DNA of 64,000 nt from Gemmatimonadota bacterium (lineage in GTDB: Bacteria > Gemmatimonadota > Gemmatimonadetes > Longimicrobiales > Gaopeijiaceae): contig VYAQ01000019.1 of NCBI GenBank assembly GCA_009844885.1, positions 1 to 64,000 of the forward strand, given 5' to 3'. How positions within the stretch are numbered: position 1 is the first letter of the stretch; each line of letters starts with the position of its first letter. A program made the position numbers and the translations under genes. Under the pieces are notes generated by a model. That model was not told where the DNA came from and searched no databases. It worked only from the letters and a program-made list of their open reading frames with translations. Shown in pieces: positions 37,496 to 46,812 of the stretch.

Positions 37496-38545
37496 TCATC
37501 CCACGGTGGCGATCATGTCGAAGATCGGCAGGTACATGGCGACGATCATGCCTCCAACCACCGCGCCCAGCACCAGGATCATCGCCGGTTCGACCGCCGC
37601 GATGAGCGCTTCCAGCGCGCTGTCCACCTCCTGGTCATAGAAATCCGCGATCCTCACCAGCATTTCGTCCAGCCCGCCCGTCTGCTCTCCCACTTCGACC
37701 ATGCGTACGACCATCGGCATGAACACGCCCGAGGCCTCGAGCGGGCCTGCAATCGTGTCTCCGCCGGCGATCGAGGCCCGCGACCTCATGACGGCGTCGT
37801 AAACGACTCTGTTCCCCGCGGCGCGCGCGGTGACCTCGAGCCCGGTGAGAATCGAGACGCCCGAGGTAACCAGGGTGCCCAGCGTGCGCGTGAAGCGCGC
37901 CACCGCGGCCTTGCGGAGCAGCGTTCCGACAAACGGAGTAGACAGGGCGAGACGGTCCAGAGCCAGCCGGCCGCGCTCAGTGCGATAAAGGCGCCCGACC
38001 GCCCACACGGCGGTCGCCAGAGCGGCGAGCACCGCCCACCAATAGCTCTTCGCGATGTCCGATGCCGCGATCACGATGCGAGTGGGGAACGGAAGGGGAA
38101 CACCGGCGGAGGCAAACATGCTCTGAAACGTCGGGACCACGAACAAAAGCAGAATGACCATGGCCGGAATCGCCACCACGAAGATCATGGCTGGATAGAT
38201 GACCGCAGCCCGCATCTTCCGGGCAAGGGCGTGGTTTTTCTCCAGCGATTCGGAGAGCCGCCCAAGAATGGTGTCCAGGGCACCAGCGGTCTCTCCAGCC
38301 TCGACCATGCTCACCGCCAACTCTGAGAATACGCTGCTGTGCTGTCGCATGGCTCCGGCGAGCGTGTTCCCGGACTCGACCGCCGACACCATGGCGCGGA
38401 TCACGCTGCGGAAGTAGCGGTGTCCAGTTTGGCGAGCAAGCAGATTCAGGGACTGAAGGAGCGGCAACCCAGCGCTGATCATGGTGGCGAACAGGCGGAC
38501 GAATACCGCCACCTCGCGCGCTGACACGCGCCTCAGGCGGGTCAT
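37496..38545 (-). CDS. pilC: Type IV pilus inner-membrane platform protein PilC
   Basis: Polytopic platform on which the pilus motors act. The 349 residues hold two T2SSF repeats (about 10-135 and 215-335), each followed by hydrophobic segments such as MIFVVAIPAMVILLLFVVP and MILVLGAVVGGMIVAMYLP. The conserved GETAGALDTIL and GEQTGGLDEML motifs mark each repeat. It is coupled to pilT by an ATGA overlap. pilB is not in this window. Confidence 0.93.
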   Translation of the reverse strand: MTRLRRVSAREVAVFVRLFATMISAGLPLLQSLNLLARQTGHRYFRSVIRAMVSAVESGNTLAGAMRQHSSVFSELAVSMVEAGETAGALDTILGRLSESLEKNHALARKMRAAVIYPAMIFVVAIPAMVILLLFVVPTFQSMFASAGVPLPFPTRIVIAASDIAKSYWWAVLAALATAVWAVGRLYRTERGRLALDRLALSTPFVGTLLRKAAVARFTRTLGTLVTSGVSILTGLEVTARAAGNRVVYDAVMRSRASIAGGDTIAGPLEASGVFMPMVVRMVEVGEQTGGLDEMLVRIADFYDQEVDSALEALIAAVEPAMILVLGAVVGGMIVAMYLPIFDMIATVG

Positions 38546-39666
38546 CCCCGGATCCCCTGGCCCTCGAATCCCTCGGGGGCGGGCTCGCCCACGAACCGGA
38601 GGAGCGCGGCCGGATCCGAGCTGCCCCCGAGCGCGGTTTCCAGCCGGATCTCACCGTTGAGATAGAGACGCGCGAGCGAGTCGTTCATGGTTTGCATGCC
38701 GTGCTTTCTTCCCGCCTCCATGAGCGACCGGATCTGGTGTACCTTTTCGTCCCGGATCACGGCGCGGATCGCGTCCGTAGAGACCAGTACCTCGGTCGCC
38801 ACCACCCTGCCGCTCCCCACGGCGCGCGGCAGCAGTATCTGCGTCAAGACCCCCTCCAGCACCGACGCCAGCTGTGTGCGCACCTGCTGCTGGCTATGCG
38901 CCGGGAACGCGTCGACGACGCGGTTGACCGAGTCCGCGGCCGAATTGGTATGCAGGGTCGCAAGGACCAGATGGCCCGTCTCGGCGATGGCTAGCGCGGC
39001 GCTCATGGTCTCCGCGTCCCTCATCTCCCCGATCAGAATCACGTCCGGATCCTGTCGCAACGAGTATTTCAGCCCGGTCGCGAAGGACGGCGTATCGACC
39101 CCGACCTCCCGCTGGTTCACAATGCAGCCCCGGTGTGGGTGGAGGAACTCGATGGGGTCTTCGATCGTGATGATATGACCACGCCGACGCCGGTTGATCA
39201 GATCCACCATGGCCGCCAGAGTCGTTGACTTGCCGGATCCCGTCGGCCCGGTTACCAGCACAAGACCTCGAGGCCGCGTGGTAAGACGATTCGTGATCGG
39301 TGGGAGGCCCAGTTCCTCCAGCGACACTACGCGATGCGGTATGTGTCGCAACGCCAGCGCGGTCCGGCCGCGCTGACGAAAGCAGTTTCCGCGGAATCGA
39401 GCCAGACCCGGCACGTCGAATGCGAAGTCCAGATCGTTCTCCTCCTGGAAACGCCTTCGCTGATCCGGAGTCAGCAAGGCCGCCGCCAGCCCATCGGTGT
39501 CCGTGGCTACGAGGACGGCAAGGTCCTCGATCCCCTGCAGGGCTCCGTCGATTCGCAGCGTCGGTCGCTCGCCAACGGTGAGATGGAGATCCGACGCGCC
39601 ACGCTCGACCATCTCTCGCAGCAGGTCCTCCAACCCGGGAACTCCGGTCGGCTTCTCGGCGGTCAT
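38542..39666 (-). CDS. pilT: Type IV pilus retraction ATPase PilT
   Basis: Hexameric motor that depolymerises pili for twitching and DNA uptake. The Walker A GPTGSGKS is at 140-147, with Asp box TIEDPIEF, Walker B VILIGEMRD and His box HLVLATLHTN. Its 374 residues and the absence of a long N-terminal extension separate it from PilB. The C-terminal AIRAVIRDEKVHQI-type segment is PilT-like. It overlaps comEA upstream and pilC downstream by 4 nt each, giving a comEA-pilT-pilC operon. Confidence 0.94.
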   Translation of the reverse strand: MTAEKPTGVPGLEDLLREMVERGASDLHLTVGERPTLRIDGALQGIEDLAVLVATDTDGLAAALLTPDQRRRFQEENDLDFAFDVPGLARFRGNCFRQRGRTALALRHIPHRVVSLEELGLPPITNRLTTRPRGLVLVTGPTGSGKSTTLAAMVDLINRRRRGHIITIEDPIEFLHPHRGCIVNQREVGVDTPSFATGLKYSLRQDPDVILIGEMRDAETMSAALAIAETGHLVLATLHTNSAADSVNRVVDAFPAHSQQQVRTQLASVLEGVLTQILLPRAVGSGRVVATEVLVSTDAIRAVIRDEKVHQIRSLMEAGRKHGMQTMNDSLARLYLNGEIRLETALGGSSDPAALLRFVGEPAPEGFEGQGIRG

Positions 39667-40328
39667 CTGACGGTTACCAGCGGAGCAACGCGGGCCAGCG
39701 TCCTCGGTCCCACCCCAGACACACGGACCAGCTCCGAGACGTCCACGAAGCGACCATTCTCTTCGCGGAAGGCGATGATGCGTTCGGCGGTTACCGGGCC
39801 GATACCAGGAAGCGTCTGGAGTTCGGTGGCCGTCGCCCGGTTAAGGTCTATGGACCTGGCGCCGGATGCCGGACCGGGCCTCCCCTCGCCCGCCGAGCCG
39901 CCCGCACCACGCGGTGTTTCCGGCCCGGCCCTGCCGGCAAGAGAGCGGGATCCCGAGGACGCGACCCGCAGATGGGGCCTGAGACGCTCCACCGACCTGG
40001 CACCCAGTCCGGGCACGCGCGCCAGATCCTCCGGGCCGGCGAAGGGTCCGTTCTGCTCGCGGTCGTGCACGATGCGCATTGCAATGGACGCGCCCACTCC
40101 CGGCAGCCGGTCCAGCTCCTCCTCCGATGCCACATTGGGGTCGATCGTCTCTCCCGCAGCCAATGGCCGGCTCCGACGCGCCTTCGTTTCCACCGCGGAG
40201 TCACCCGCCGCCAGCAGGCTGTCCGCAATCGACGGCCGATCCGCAAGCGGCGCCTCCGCCGGTGCGGGCGCGAAGATCAAAAACCGCACCAGAGCCGCCC
40301 CGGCCAGGAGCAGGGCGGCACGCAGCAT
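39663..40328 (-). CDS. ComEA-like DNA-binding protein with two HhH domains
   Basis: Membrane-anchored double-stranded DNA receptor-like protein of 221 residues. A single N-terminal membrane segment (LRAALLLAGAALVRFLIF) precedes two helix-hairpin-helix domains at about 62-120 (LPGVGASIA) and 160-218 (LPGIGPVTA). ComEA usually has only one such domain. The ATG at 40328 follows AAGGAG by ten bases; a GTG at 40352 is possible. Clustering with pilT and pilC suggests a role in pilus-dependent DNA uptake. Confidence 0.82.
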   Translation of the reverse strand: MLRAALLLAGAALVRFLIFAPAPAEAPLADRPSIADSLLAAGDSAVETKARRSRPLAAGETIDPNVASEEELDRLPGVGASIAMRIVHDREQNGPFAGPEDLARVPGLGARSVERLRPHLRVASSGSRSLAGRAGPETPRGAGGSAGEGRPGPASGARSIDLNRATATELQTLPGIGPVTAERIIAFREENGRFVDVSELVRVSGVGPRTLARVAPLVTVR

Positions 40329-40496
40329 GCTCTTCTTTTCTCCTTCCGTCACCGTCGCCCCCCGTGATGAGTTACGCGCCGGACATGTGCCCGGATCACA
40401 CGGTCGCCCGCTCTCCGGGGCGTTTCCATAGCCGGATGGGACAATCGGCACCCGCCCCGCATGCAACGGGAGCGATGCAATGCGCGCCTTCAGCTG

Positions 40497-40530
40497 TAGC
40501 AGTCCGTGGACAAAACCCCCGGACTGCTAG
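40497..40530. repeat. Dispersed palindromic repeat, short copy R5 (end of sprA-like gene)
   Basis: TAGCAGTCCG (40497-40506) and CGGACTGCTA (40520-40529) are exact inverted repeats around a 13-nt loop. The left part, TAGCAGTCCGTGGACAAA, is the terminus of the full-length element R3. The right arm contains the stop codon of the sprA-like gene. It could be a solo terminus or a reduced element serving as a terminator. The rest of the 40329-40526 gap shows no gene. Confidence 0.72.
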
Positions 40531-43500
40531 GAGGGGCGGCGAAGAAGGTCGGACGTAAGCAGGAAACGGCCGAAGACGTTGAGCTGGAACTGGGTCGATC
40601 CCGCGCGCTGGCCAACGAAAGAGCGACGATCCAGGTAACGCAACCGGATGCCCAGCTGGAAGTCCCGCACGGTCGAGTCGAGCGCCAGCGCGACATCCCG
40701 CTCCAGCTGATCGATGAACGCCACACACGGACTGTCGGGATTCGGTATGCGGCATTCCACCTCGTCTCCGTATCGGAAGCTGAGGGTCACACGCATCGGA
40801 GCCCCCCTTTCGCGGAAAGCCTGTACCGGCGATCGCAGCAGAGCGGTCATCAGCAGGGAGTGCACGTCCGCCTCCCGCCTCGTGGCGCCGGTGGGATCAC
40901 GGCTGCTGCCCCGGTCGAGGCGGCCCTCGTAGCCCAGAGTCACGCCGCGGGCGAAGCCCAGCGTCAGCGCCACGGGGATCTGGCGGTCCTCACGGAAGCG
41001 GTCCTGCAATGTCCCTTCGCCGAACGAAAGACTGCGCGTCACCTTCCGGTATCCCGAACTCAATGATACGCGCTCCACGACCATGGTCAGGAAGCGTGGA
41101 ATCTTCAGCTCGCCGACCGTCGCGCGGACATCGGGCCAGACCCGTCTCAGATCCTCCCGGTCCGATCGCGTATCGAGCGCATCATTGAGGGCACGGTCGA
41201 AGGACAGTCGGATCGACGTCGACCCCGGCAGCCTCAGTCCGCCCCGAACCGTAACGCGATCGCGCTCGCTGAGCGTCGAGGCCGTGTCGGCTCCGATGGC
41301 TAGAAAGTCGTCCCGTCCACCCCACCCCAACTCATATATGGCACCAGGTCTTACGGGTTCTCGGTTGAAACGTGACGTGAGGCCGTTGGAGTATGTGAAG
41401 GAAAGAGGGTCGAAGGCTCGGGCCAACCGCCGCTCACCGGTGTCTTCGCCTGATTCATCCGCCACCATGCGCCCGGGATCGACGGACAGGCTCGCGATCA
41501 GGTTCCGCTGCCCGTCCACGTTTCGCAGCAGCACCAACGCCGAGTCGGTACCCATGCCGCGATTCTCGATCAGGTCGGCGTTGCGCTCGGAGAGGTAGAT
41601 TGTGGTCACCTGGACATTCGTCCGGGCCCAATCCGTCAGCCTCGGCTGATACACCAGTCGGGTTCGGAGGTGACGGTTCACCTCCCATCCCAGGTCGACA
41701 CCAGCCATGCTTCGGCGCTCCGCGGCAAGCAGCCCCCGCCGCCGGTCGTCGGTCGTCAGTTCCTCCAGAGCCAGAAGGTCCCTTCCGCTCAGGAGGTCCG
41801 CCGATACGGCCAGCGATTCCACCGGACGAAATCCGATCCTCGCCGACGTGGTCACCAGTTCGCGAGGGGCGCGCGTGGCAACGGCCAGGGAGTCGTCGGG
41901 ACTTCGAATGATCCTGTCAAAGCGCAGGGTGCTGAGATCGCGGCTGAGGAGTTCGCCCGTGAATCCCAGGCTCTCGGGGGTCCACCGAAGGCGGGCGCCT
42001 GCGATCCTCTCGTCGAGGAACGATGGCAGGATCGCGCGCAACGCCGCACCGACCGGGCCGGGGAAGAGCGGGAGTTCGCGGCGCGCCGGGGTTGCAGAGT
42101 AGCCGACGAAGGCGTCCAGCCCGGACCCGTCACTCTCCGTGGTAATGGTGCTCAGGGAGGTGCGCACGACCCCCGCGCGCACATCGAGCCCGTCCAGCAG
42201 CGCATCCCACGGACCGCCCCCCTCCGTGCTCCTGCGGCGCAGCGATATGTCCATCCGTGAACGGCTGAAGCCCGGCTGGCGCAGCCCTTCCAGCCGGTCG
42301 GCGCGGACATCACTCCGTCCCAGGAAGATGGGAGCCTGCTCCTCCTGCTCGTGGGTGAACGAAAGCGGCACTTCCAGACCCCAGGACTCCGGCGCGAAGC
42401 GAGCCAGCTGCATGGTGGCCTGCACATCGAACGTACGGTCGTTCTGGAAGGTCGGCGCGGCCTGGAGCTGGCGAAAATATCCGCCCCTTTGCCGGAAGGA
42501 GGCACGGGACTCCAGAAACTCGCCGCCGCGCACCTCGGCGTCGATGGCAGACACCAGGCCCCCGTCCCGGATTCCGTTCGCGAGGCGAAGCTCGTCGACC
42601 CACACATCGCCCGAGACCGGCACGCCGGACTGGTTCATCACACCCAGGCTGATCTCGCGCACCGAAGCGAGGTTGGGAGCGCGGCCCCTGTCCTGCAGCA
42701 CAACCGCGTAGGTGGAATCGGCCGACCACAACTGCAGCGGTGGATCCCCCGGCAGTCTCGGCTCCAGGATGAGCCGCTCCTCGGCCTGCCGCCGCAACGT
42801 GAGCCACTCGTCGAAGCGGATGACGACCTCGGGCAGCCAGTCTTCCTCGGCGATCGTTCCCGGTGAGCCGGCAGGGTCCAGACGCGTGCGGTACAGGTAG
42901 AAGTTGCCGTCGTCGGTCCCGACCTTCACGAAGAAATAGACGGGCAACTGCAGTCCGAAGTCACCTCTGGCGGCGACGGCCCACAGGCGGGCCTCCCGGT
43001 AGGACAGGAAGTCGCGAGGTCGCTGCGGGAACCGGTTGTACACCTCGACCCGGTCGCCGGGGAAGAGGTCCGAGAAGCTCACGGAGAGGGATCGCTCATT
43101 GAATTCGATGCCCTGCCCTCCGAAAGCGATCGTGGGGTCGTCAAGCTGTTCGATGACTCCGGGCGGAGACGTGTACGCGTCCCCCGCCGTGAGCTTGGAG
43201 ACGGGACCCACCTCGACGCGCCCGTGGACCGACGCGGTGTCACCGCCCATCCCCGTAAGGACGCCCGTCAGAGAACGCTTGATCCAGGTCGATCCCACGA
43301 TCCCCATGCGGGCCAGAACGAAGGAGTCGCGCCGCTTGCCCGCCACCGTAACCCGGAGGTGGCGCACCGCGCGCAGTTCCGCGTCGGTGATCGCTCCACC
43401 CACGTCGACTCCGGCCGGATCACGCAGAGGAACCCGGTAGAGCCGGAAGGCGGTGCCGGTCTCGTCCCTGTCCCGCACCAGATAGGGGGAGGACCCGTCC

Positions 43501-46500
43501 AGCGACACCACGAAGCGTCTATAGCGCTCCAGTGTGTCGAGGTTGCCGTCCTCGTCCAGGTCTTCCGTATCGGGCCGCCCGTTGCCCCGCGTGCAGTTCG
43601 CGTTCGGGTCACCCAACCGATAGACCCGTCCCCGCTCGGCAAAGCAGTTCTCGACCCAGACACCCCTTCCGTCGGCGAGCTTCCCCCACACCTCGCCGCG
43701 CCGGGGATCGGCTTCCTGGTCGAGGATTCCCTGTCCCCACGGCACGTGCACGATCGGCTTCACACCGTTCACCGCGCCAACCGTGTCGACGAAGAACGCG
43801 TCTTCGCTCACGATGCCCAGATCGAGCACGAGATGAAGGAAATCACCGTCCCGGGCATAGAATTCGATGAAGTCGCTCCTGGTCAGATCGGTGCCGGTGG
43901 GACTCAGCACCGTCGTCATCGATGCCCATCCCCCGGGACCCTCCTCGTCGCCGCTTCCGGGCTGGAAGCGCACGAACAGACCCGGTTCGCGAATTGCGCT
44001 GCCCGTGATCCTGATCTGTCGGTCGATGTCGGCGCTGGGGTTGAAGCCCTGGAAGACCCCCAGGCTGTCTCCGCCCGCGCCCTCGTCGATCCAGGTATGC
44101 TGCCAGGTCAGCGCGGCCACCGACTCCGGCGACAGAATGGGCGGCAGTGCGTCTTCCGCGCCGTCGCGGGCCGTCGGACGGCTGCCGCGACGCCACTCCT
44201 GACTCTGCACGGACAGCGGCCGTGCGTTCACTCCGTCGTAGTCGTCCACGTACACGGCACCCTGCGTGTTCGGATTCGGCAGCGATGCCGCCGTCTCTCC
44301 CGAGAGGTGCACGGACGACTGCGATCCCGCATCGAGGCCGGGAATCGCATTCAGCACGCGGGTCAGCATCGGTGCATCCAGGTTCACGGTGGCGTTCACC
44401 CCCCCGAGCCCGACCGCCCCGGCCTCCACTCCGAGCTGTGGACGCCTTACCAGTTCGTCCTCGCTCTGGTACAGGCCCACCAGGTTGACCGACCCGTACC
44501 CGCCCAGATCGTAGCGCGCATTGACCCCGAAGACGGAGGTGGGCGCCACCTGGAAGAAGCTGCGCTGTTCCCAGGACACCTCCAGCACGCGACCCGGATT
44601 GGCGGCAAGCAGCGCGTCCGGGTTCACCAGCGTCAGCTGTCCGACGTCGTAGTCGATCACGTAGTCGACGTCGCGCAACAGGGGACGCTCGCCAAGGGTC
44701 ACGCGCTCCGTGTTCTCACGGATACCGACGGCTCCCAGGGCGAACGAGGACAGCAGCCCTTCACCCGTGACCTCGTAGGACAGGTTCAGCCGGAAGACTC
44801 CCCCGTTTTCGCGCTCGAACGGATCGGGGTCCCGGTAGATGCGTTCGTTGCGGTTGGCCCCGAGAATCCGCACGACCTCCGTCGAGTCGATCGCCAGACT
44901 TCGCAACGGCGGCGGTCTCGCAAACGGTTCGAGCGTGGGGAACACGATGAAAGTGCCGGATACGGGCGGCTGGTCCTCGAACGAATCGAGAGCGGGCCGG
45001 TAGATCTGGGACTGGTCGAGGCGGTCCTTCGGCGATTCCTCGTCGAGTCCGAAAAGGCGCAGATACGTCAGGTCATCACCGTTCGGACGGCGTGCAAACG
45101 TGCGGCCGGCGCTCTCCTCGCCGAGCGACACGGTCAGGTCGACCGAACCGGGATCCACGTCACCGGAGGACGACACCCGATAGACCTGGTGCATCTCGGT
45201 GCGCCATGTGGGCCTGTCGGGCTGGTGCTGCGCCGAAGAAGCCTTCAGCAGTCTCAGGCGGGGCCTTCCACCGGCGCGGTAGATGCGTTCGGGATTGTAG
45301 GTGCCGATCGTGTCCCCGGCGGCCGTAACGTACGTGACCGCAAGGATCTCGCCCGGACTGAGAGGAGACCGCAACGCCAGCCACAACCCGCTCGGATGGA
45401 CGACGTAGTCCTGACCCGGTTGCAGATACCGAAACCAGGCCGACTCGGCGACCGTGTCGGCTCCGAGCACGGCGTGGGCATCGGCCTGGATGTAGCCTTC
45501 CACCTGCTGGCGCGCGTACAGATCGATCTCGGAGCGGTACAGCTGGATCGGGTCGCTCCCCGGCGCCACCTGCGGCGGAGCGTCGGCCGGCGTCAGGGCG
45601 AGTGCGTCCACATGGGGGAATTTCTGGAACCGCACGGGATCGAAGAGAAAGAAGAACTGTCCGTCCACGTAGTCGGCGTCGTCGATGACCAGCGTGTCCG
45701 TTCGGGAAAAACCCCTGCCCGACCCTTCCAGACGGAATCGTCTCGAAGTCACCTCGCCGCTCTGTTGCGCCCACACCGACTGGATGTCCACGGGACCCGC
45801 CTTCAATGCAGCCTGAAAGCCGAAGTTGCCCGCAGGCACGCCTTCGCGCAGGAAACGCGATGGAGGCAGATCCAGCCGCACATCCCCCACCTCGAACCGC
45901 TGGAGGACCTCTCCCGGAAGCCCCTGGTAGTGAATGTTCACCCGGTTGGCTCCCTGAAACTCGCGGGTCTGATCGTAGTCGACGTCGACGAGAATGCGAT
46001 CGGTGATGGTACCGTCGGCGCTTGCGGCGAACTGGATGTCCGGATTGAGCTTCGGCAGCGTGGGAAGCTCGCAGGTCACCTGCACGGTTTCGTCGCAGGG
46101 ACGGAACTGGGTCCAGTCGCCCCCGAACTGGCCACTCCCGCGCAATGAGAAGCCCAGATCGGCGAATTCGTTCTGGAACCGGACGGCATCCGTGACGCGA
46201 CCTCCGGGCAATGATCGCGGCAGGGGCGGCGGAATATCCGTATATCCGATCGTGCGCCCGAGCGTACCCAGCCGCGCCAGCGGTTCCTGGTCCCAGTCGG
46301 GCCGCCCGGGCAGACGCAGCGAGACCGGCGTCCCGGGCGCGCCGAGAGGAATCGGCGCGGGAGGGGTCAGCCCGCCGGCGAAGCGCGCCACCGGGACGCG
46401 TGCAAGACCCAGCCTTACCGTTGGCGGCTCCGGCGTGGGCGGTGACAGCAGGGACTGAAGGGGTTGGCGCAATTGCGGGATGATCCACAGGAGGGTATCC

Positions 46501-46694
46501 GCACGAGGCGGCCCGCGCTCCTGCTGGGCGGCGGCTCCGCCGATCGGCGCCAGCAGGAGCCCCATGGCCGCTACAGATGCCCAGCGGCGGCCTCGACCAA
46601 CGCGGGCCGGCGGCGCCCCACGGGCTTCCCGGGGCCTCCCGCGCGGCTCATGTGCGCGGCGCCGGGAACTCCCGCCCGATCGGTTACATTTCAT
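40527..46694 (-). CDS. sprA: SprA/Sov-like giant outer-membrane protein
   Basis: 2,055 residues; signal peptide near 38-58 (VAAMGLLLAPIGGAAAQ) after a long basic N-terminus. The segments FEVGDVRLDLPPSRFL and GVPAGNFGFQAALKAGPVDIQSVWAQQSGEV match the repeated pattern of SprA, the 36-strand translocon of the Bacteroidota type IX secretion system. The C-terminal third is beta-strand rich and ends in FLLTSDLLRRPS. It is somewhat shorter than Bacteroidota SprA (about 2,400). No PorV, GldKLMN or other type IX partners are in this window. It is divergent from lptF. Whether it exports proteins here is inference. Confidence 0.75.
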   Translation of the reverse strand: MKCNRSGGSSRRRAHEPRGRPREARGAPPARVGRGRRWASVAAMGLLLAPIGGAAAQQERGPPRADTLLWIIPQLRQPLQSLLSPPTPEPPTVRLGLARVPVARFAGGLTPPAPIPLGAPGTPVSLRLPGRPDWDQEPLARLGTLGRTIGYTDIPPPLPRSLPGGRVTDAVRFQNEFADLGFSLRGSGQFGGDWTQFRPCDETVQVTCELPTLPKLNPDIQFAASADGTITDRILVDVDYDQTREFQGANRVNIHYQGLPGEVLQRFEVGDVRLDLPPSRFLREGVPAGNFGFQAALKAGPVDIQSVWAQQSGEVTSRRFRLEGSGRGFSRTDTLVIDDADYVDGQFFFLFDPVRFQKFPHVDALALTPADAPPQVAPGSDPIQLYRSEIDLYARQQVEGYIQADAHAVLGADTVAESAWFRYLQPGQDYVVHPSGLWLALRSPLSPGEILAVTYVTAAGDTIGTYNPERIYRAGGRPRLRLLKASSAQHQPDRPTWRTEMHQVYRVSSSGDVDPGSVDLTVSLGEESAGRTFARRPNGDDLTYLRLFGLDEESPKDRLDQSQIYRPALDSFEDQPPVSGTFIVFPTLEPFARPPPLRSLAIDSTEVVRILGANRNERIYRDPDPFERENGGVFRLNLSYEVTGEGLLSSFALGAVGIRENTERVTLGERPLLRDVDYVIDYDVGQLTLVNPDALLAANPGRVLEVSWEQRSFFQVAPTSVFGVNARYDLGGYGSVNLVGLYQSEDELVRRPQLGVEAGAVGLGGVNATVNLDAPMLTRVLNAIPGLDAGSQSSVHLSGETAASLPNPNTQGAVYVDDYDGVNARPLSVQSQEWRRGSRPTARDGAEDALPPILSPESVAALTWQHTWIDEGAGGDSLGVFQGFNPSADIDRQIRITGSAIREPGLFVRFQPGSGDEEGPGGWASMTTVLSPTGTDLTRSDFIEFYARDGDFLHLVLDLGIVSEDAFFVDTVGAVNGVKPIVHVPWGQGILDQEADPRRGEVWGKLADGRGVWVENCFAERGRVYRLGDPNANCTRGNGRPDTEDLDEDGNLDTLERYRRFVVSLDGSSPYLVRDRDETGTAFRLYRVPLRDPAGVDVGGAITDAELRAVRHLRVTVAGKRRDSFVLARMGIVGSTWIKRSLTGVLTGMGGDTASVHGRVEVGPVSKLTAGDAYTSPPGVIEQLDDPTIAFGGQGIEFNERSLSVSFSDLFPGDRVEVYNRFPQRPRDFLSYREARLWAVAARGDFGLQLPVYFFVKVGTDDGNFYLYRTRLDPAGSPGTIAEEDWLPEVVIRFDEWLTLRRQAEERLILEPRLPGDPPLQLWSADSTYAVVLQDRGRAPNLASVREISLGVMNQSGVPVSGDVWVDELRLANGIRDGGLVSAIDAEVRGGEFLESRASFRQRGGYFRQLQAAPTFQNDRTFDVQATMQLARFAPESWGLEVPLSFTHEQEEQAPIFLGRSDVRADRLEGLRQPGFSRSRMDISLRRRSTEGGGPWDALLDGLDVRAGVVRTSLSTITTESDGSGLDAFVGYSATPARRELPLFPGPVGAALRAILPSFLDERIAGARLRWTPESLGFTGELLSRDLSTLRFDRIIRSPDDSLAVATRAPRELVTTSARIGFRPVESLAVSADLLSGRDLLALEELTTDDRRRGLLAAERRSMAGVDLGWEVNRHLRTRLVYQPRLTDWARTNVQVTTIYLSERNADLIENRGMGTDSALVLLRNVDGQRNLIASLSVDPGRMVADESGEDTGERRLARAFDPLSFTYSNGLTSRFNREPVRPGAIYELGWGGRDDFLAIGADTASTLSERDRVTVRGGLRLPGSTSIRLSFDRALNDALDTRSDREDLRRVWPDVRATVGELKIPRFLTMVVERVSLSSGYRKVTRSLSFGEGTLQDRFREDRQIPVALTLGFARGVTLGYEGRLDRGSSRDPTGATRREADVHSLLMTALLRSPVQAFRERGAPMRVTLSFRYGDEVECRIPNPDSPCVAFIDQLERDVALALDSTVRDFQLGIRLRYLDRRSFVGQRAGSTQFQLNVFGRFLLTSDLLRRPS

Positions 46695-46812
46695 GGTTCA
46701 GGCCGCTGACACCCAGGGATCGCCGGCGAGCGGAACAACCCACCGGAGGTCGACGGGCGTCCAAGGGGCGCCCATCGAAGGAAGCGGCTTCAAAGCTCGA
46801 GTCCAGCCGACC

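Noticed and set aside
43224-46148. 974-codon open frame on the + strand opposite the sprA-like gene
   Set aside because: Low-complexity His/Arg/Gly-rich translation with no recognisable motif; antisense shadow of the long real gene.
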